From NCBI RefSeq assembly GCF_020400825.1, contig NZ_JAINVH010000009.1, positions 62,001 through 126,000 of the forward strand: DNA of 64,000 nt. Direction: 5' to 3'. Under the pieces are notes generated by a model, which was given only the letters and a program-made list of their open reading frames with translations, searched no databases and had not been told where the DNA came from. Positions 62,371 to 64,000 of this stretch are shown piece after piece. The translations under genes and the position numbers were made by a program. The first letter of the stretch is position 1; every line of letters starts with the position of its first letter. This DNA comes from Streptomyces sp. HPF1205 (GTDB lineage: Bacteria; Actinomycetota; Actinomycetes; Streptomycetales; Streptomycetaceae).

Positions 62371-63252
62371 CTACTGAGTCGACACTTCGCTCACCGGCGG
62401 TTCCCCGGGCTCGGATTCGAGTAGCCAGAGGGAACGTCCGTCGCCGCACACGACCTGAGGCCCGTCGCCGGGTTCGAGGCTGGTGCGGATGATGTGCAGC
62501 CATTCACCGTCACTGGTCCGCGCGAGCGGGTGGAGGGCGGATCGCATGTAGCGGTGGGTTCGGACTTGATTGTGGATGTCGCGTGCGCTGTGCGACCAGT
62601 TGATGACGGAGAAGGCGTCCTCCATGAATCCCGCGTAGGTAGCTGCGTCGTCATCCTGCGGCTCGCCGGCGCAGCCGTCGGCGGCCAGATCGAGGCATTT
62701 CCTCAGCAGGTTGTAGATGACGGGCATCGCGACGTCGCAATAGTTCTTCCAGGTGATGTCGTCGGCGAGGGGAATGCCGTCCTGCTGAGCGAGGATGTTC
62801 CCTGTGTCGAAGTCTTCGTCCATCCAGTGCACGGTTACCCCGCCTGTCGCATCACCGTTACGGATCGCCCACAGCAGCGGAGCGGGCCCGCGGTATTTCG
62901 GCAGCATGGATACGTGGACGTTCATCACGCCGAGCCGCGGAATCGTCAGGACAGCCCGCGGAAGCTTCCAGCCGAAGCCGAAGACGATCACCAGGTCAAG
63001 GTGATAGCTCTCCAGGGCGAGAGCGAGTCCGTCCATGCTCCCTGGGAGCAAGAGGTCCATCCCTGGCGGCACGGCGTCGAGGATCTCCGCGGTCGTCTCG
63101 GCGGCATCGCTCAGATTCGGCCCCCCGGAGCGAAGGGACCGGCCGTAGAAGTAGGCGACCGGAAGGTGCCCGGCGTCGGCGCACGCGGCATGGATCGTAG
63201 CGAACTCGGTAGGACCGGAGGAGATCACGCCGATCCTCAGGGGCTGTGGCAA
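62371..63252 (-). CDS. Formyltransferase-like protein
   Basis: This 293-residue protein has a formyl-THF-dependent transferase fold: IGVISSGPTEFATIHAACAD, then the catalytic core MNVHVSMLPKYRGPAPL (Asn and His), and DEDFDTGNILAQQDGI (Asp). It lacks a clear tRNA-binding C-terminal domain matching housekeeping Fmt and resembles small-molecule formyltransferases used on sugars or peptides. The true substrate is unknown. It lies outside the virion module. Confidence 0.82.
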   Translation of the reverse strand: MPQPLRIGVISSGPTEFATIHAACADAGHLPVAYFYGRSLRSGGPNLSDAAETTAEILDAVPPGMDLLLPGSMDGLALALESYHLDLVIVFGFGWKLPRAVLTIPRLGVMNVHVSMLPKYRGPAPLLWAIRNGDATGGVTVHWMDEDFDTGNILAQQDGIPLADDITWKNYCDVAMPVIYNLLRKCLDLAADGCAGEPQDDDAATYAGFMEDAFSVINWSHSARDIHNQVRTHRYMRSALHPLARTSDGEWLHIIRTSLEPGDGPQVVCGDGRSLWLLESEPGEPPVSEVSTQ

Positions 63253-63309
63253 GCTCTCTCCTCAGCTTGAGTGGGTCTGAACTCACGACGGGATGTGCAC
63301 CCCGTCTGC

Positions 63310-63843
63310 TCAGGTCAGCTTGTACTCGCTGTGGGGGATCCCTAGCTTCCAGACGCTTTCGAACGCGTCTGCGCAGAGCCTCGCCACCTCGGGGTCTGTG
63401 GTCAGTTCGTTGCCGACCCAGCCTCCGTCTCCGCTGAAGTGGTTGAACAGCACTGTCCTGCTGTCGAAGACCCAGCAGTCGTTGCCGGGCAGGGCAAGCG
63501 CGGAGGCTCGGGTACGAGGCAGCCAGCGCACGTCTTCTCCCGCTGCGATGTTCTGCGGCGTCCCTTCGTACTCGAAGCGGATGTACTCCGATACCGGCTC
63601 GGAAACGATGCGCGCTCTGCGCAGCCTCACGCCCCGGGCTGCGGTGGCCCTCATCAGGTCGAGCCAGCCTGCCTTGCTCTCTGCGTCCTGCTCAGGTCCC
63701 CACTCGCCGGCGCGCCACTTCTCGATGTCGGACTGCTCTTCCTGCACCGCATAGCTGTCGCGCATCTCGAGGTGGCTTGCGGACCGGCGGCAGGCGCTGA
63801 ACAACCGGGCCCAGCCGTCCGCGTCAAGAGACTCCACGTGCAC
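63310..63843 (-). CDS. DUF6879-family protein
   Basis: This 177-residue protein reads HLEMRDSYAVQEEQSDIEKW, WLDLMRATAARGVRLRRARI and SEYIRFEYEGTPQNIAAGED, then FDSRTVLFNHFSGDGGW, the typical DUF6879 sequence of streptomycetes. These usually accompany XRE or small DUF397-like proteins. The GTG start overlaps the end of the upstream gene by 20 bp. Confidence 0.85.
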   Translation of the reverse strand: MHVESLDADGWARLFSACRRSASHLEMRDSYAVQEEQSDIEKWRAGEWGPEQDAESKAGWLDLMRATAARGVRLRRARIVSEPVSEYIRFEYEGTPQNIAAGEDVRWLPRTRASALALPGNDCWVFDSRTVLFNHFSGDGGWVGNELTTDPEVARLCADAFESVWKLGIPHSEYKLT

Positions 63844-64000
63844 CGTCCTTCGGCAGGTAGGCGAACAAGGATGCGGGGACGCGCACGACGGTTTCGCCGG
63901 CGGGGATCTTCATCTGGTCCAGGTCGGACGGATCATCGATGACGTAGCCCTGCACGATGAAGTCGCCGCTCTCCTCGTCCCGGTACAGCCGCGGAGAGCC
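63824..64000 (-). CDS. C-terminal part of a small hypothetical protein (cut by window end)
   Basis: The last ~58 codons read LYRDEESGDFIVQGYVIDDP, SDLDQMKIPAGETVVRVPAS and LFAYLPKDGARGVS. This is the small beta-rich protein that commonly precedes DUF6879 genes in Streptomyces. The N-terminus lies beyond the window. Confidence 0.75.
   Translation of the reverse strand, partial: GSPRLYRDEESGDFIVQGYVIDDPSDLDQMKIPAGETVVRVPASLFAYLPKDGARGVS

Noticed and set aside
1..64000. CRISPR arrays and rRNA genes
   Set aside because: No regularly spaced direct repeats and no rRNA-like sequence were seen anywhere in the window.

Overview
The window is very GC-rich, about 70% by eye. It uses GTG and TTG starts freely and carries gene families typical of actinomycetes: XRE regulators paired with HATPase-type anti-sigma-like proteins, small DUF397-like and DUF6879 proteins, EcsC, and a Ser/Thr kinase. 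It is almost certainly a Streptomyces or close-relative chromosome, and the stretch is mostly accessory DNA: defence genes, degenerate mobile elements, a nucleotide-metabolism operon and a virion-gene cluster. All functions below come from reading motifs in the sequence; no database search was run.

1-9.1 kb is a type I restriction-modification locus (hsdM, hsdS, an AIPR-family gene, hsdR). 9.1-19.8 kb is a patchwork: an ATPase/XRE/DUF397-like regulatory trio, a transposase scrap, a small secreted protein, a zinc-ribbon protein, a Ser/Thr kinase with a tetratricopeptide-like tail, a head-to-head pair of truncated genes, a stand-alone candidate nuclease and an EcsC protein. At 19.27-19.88 kb a truncated ATPase abuts the C-terminus of a tyrosine integrase. 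A strong terminator follows, then the 3' half of a tRNA-Pro(CGG) gene, which is the scar of an integrative element using tRNA-Pro as its attachment site.

20.7-22.3 kb encodes a caspase-like protease with C-terminal membrane helices and a CU044_2847/trypco1-type partner. 22.4-31.4 kb (all minus strand) holds an operon-like series under an XRE-TPR regulator: HATPase protein, hypotheticals, an endonuclease/exonuclease/phosphatase protein, a thymidylate-synthase-superfamily enzyme, an NDP kinase, a radical SAM protein, a DEDDh exonuclease and a broken P-loop kinase. In the thymidylate-synthase-like enzyme the residue that selects uracil is Asp instead of Asn, as in (d)CMP hydroxymethylases, so the operon may make a modified cytosine nucleotide.

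31.7-61.8 kb is a siphovirus-like virion module read right to left: portal, XF1762-type protein, a 1381-residue MuF/ADP-ribosyltransferase/2H/protease polyprotein, capsid, connectors, GT4 glycosyltransferase, tail tube, stealth-like glycosyltransferase, head-tail proteins, tail chaperones with a frameshift, tape measure, minor tail proteins, amidase and a holin-like membrane protein. No terminase, repressor or intact integrase is visible. Three pieces of apparent cargo interrupt it: a plus-strand YaaC-like plus single-chain restriction-methyltransferase module, and two unknown genes, one of them beside an IS5-like remnant.

The most striking signal is a leader element repeated seven times in the virion module. 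Each copy has a TANNNT -10-like hexamer, an almost invariant 18-nt block (GCYGCTGGTTSTGGGCCG, Y and S variable), then a stem-loop of different sequence each time that encloses the Shine-Dalgarno and ends just before the start codon. This looks like a shared regulatory RNA for virion genes. All three cargo insertions sit directly upstream of one of these leaders. 61.8-64 kb leaves the virion module: a formyltransferase-like gene, a DUF6879 gene and a partial upstream gene.
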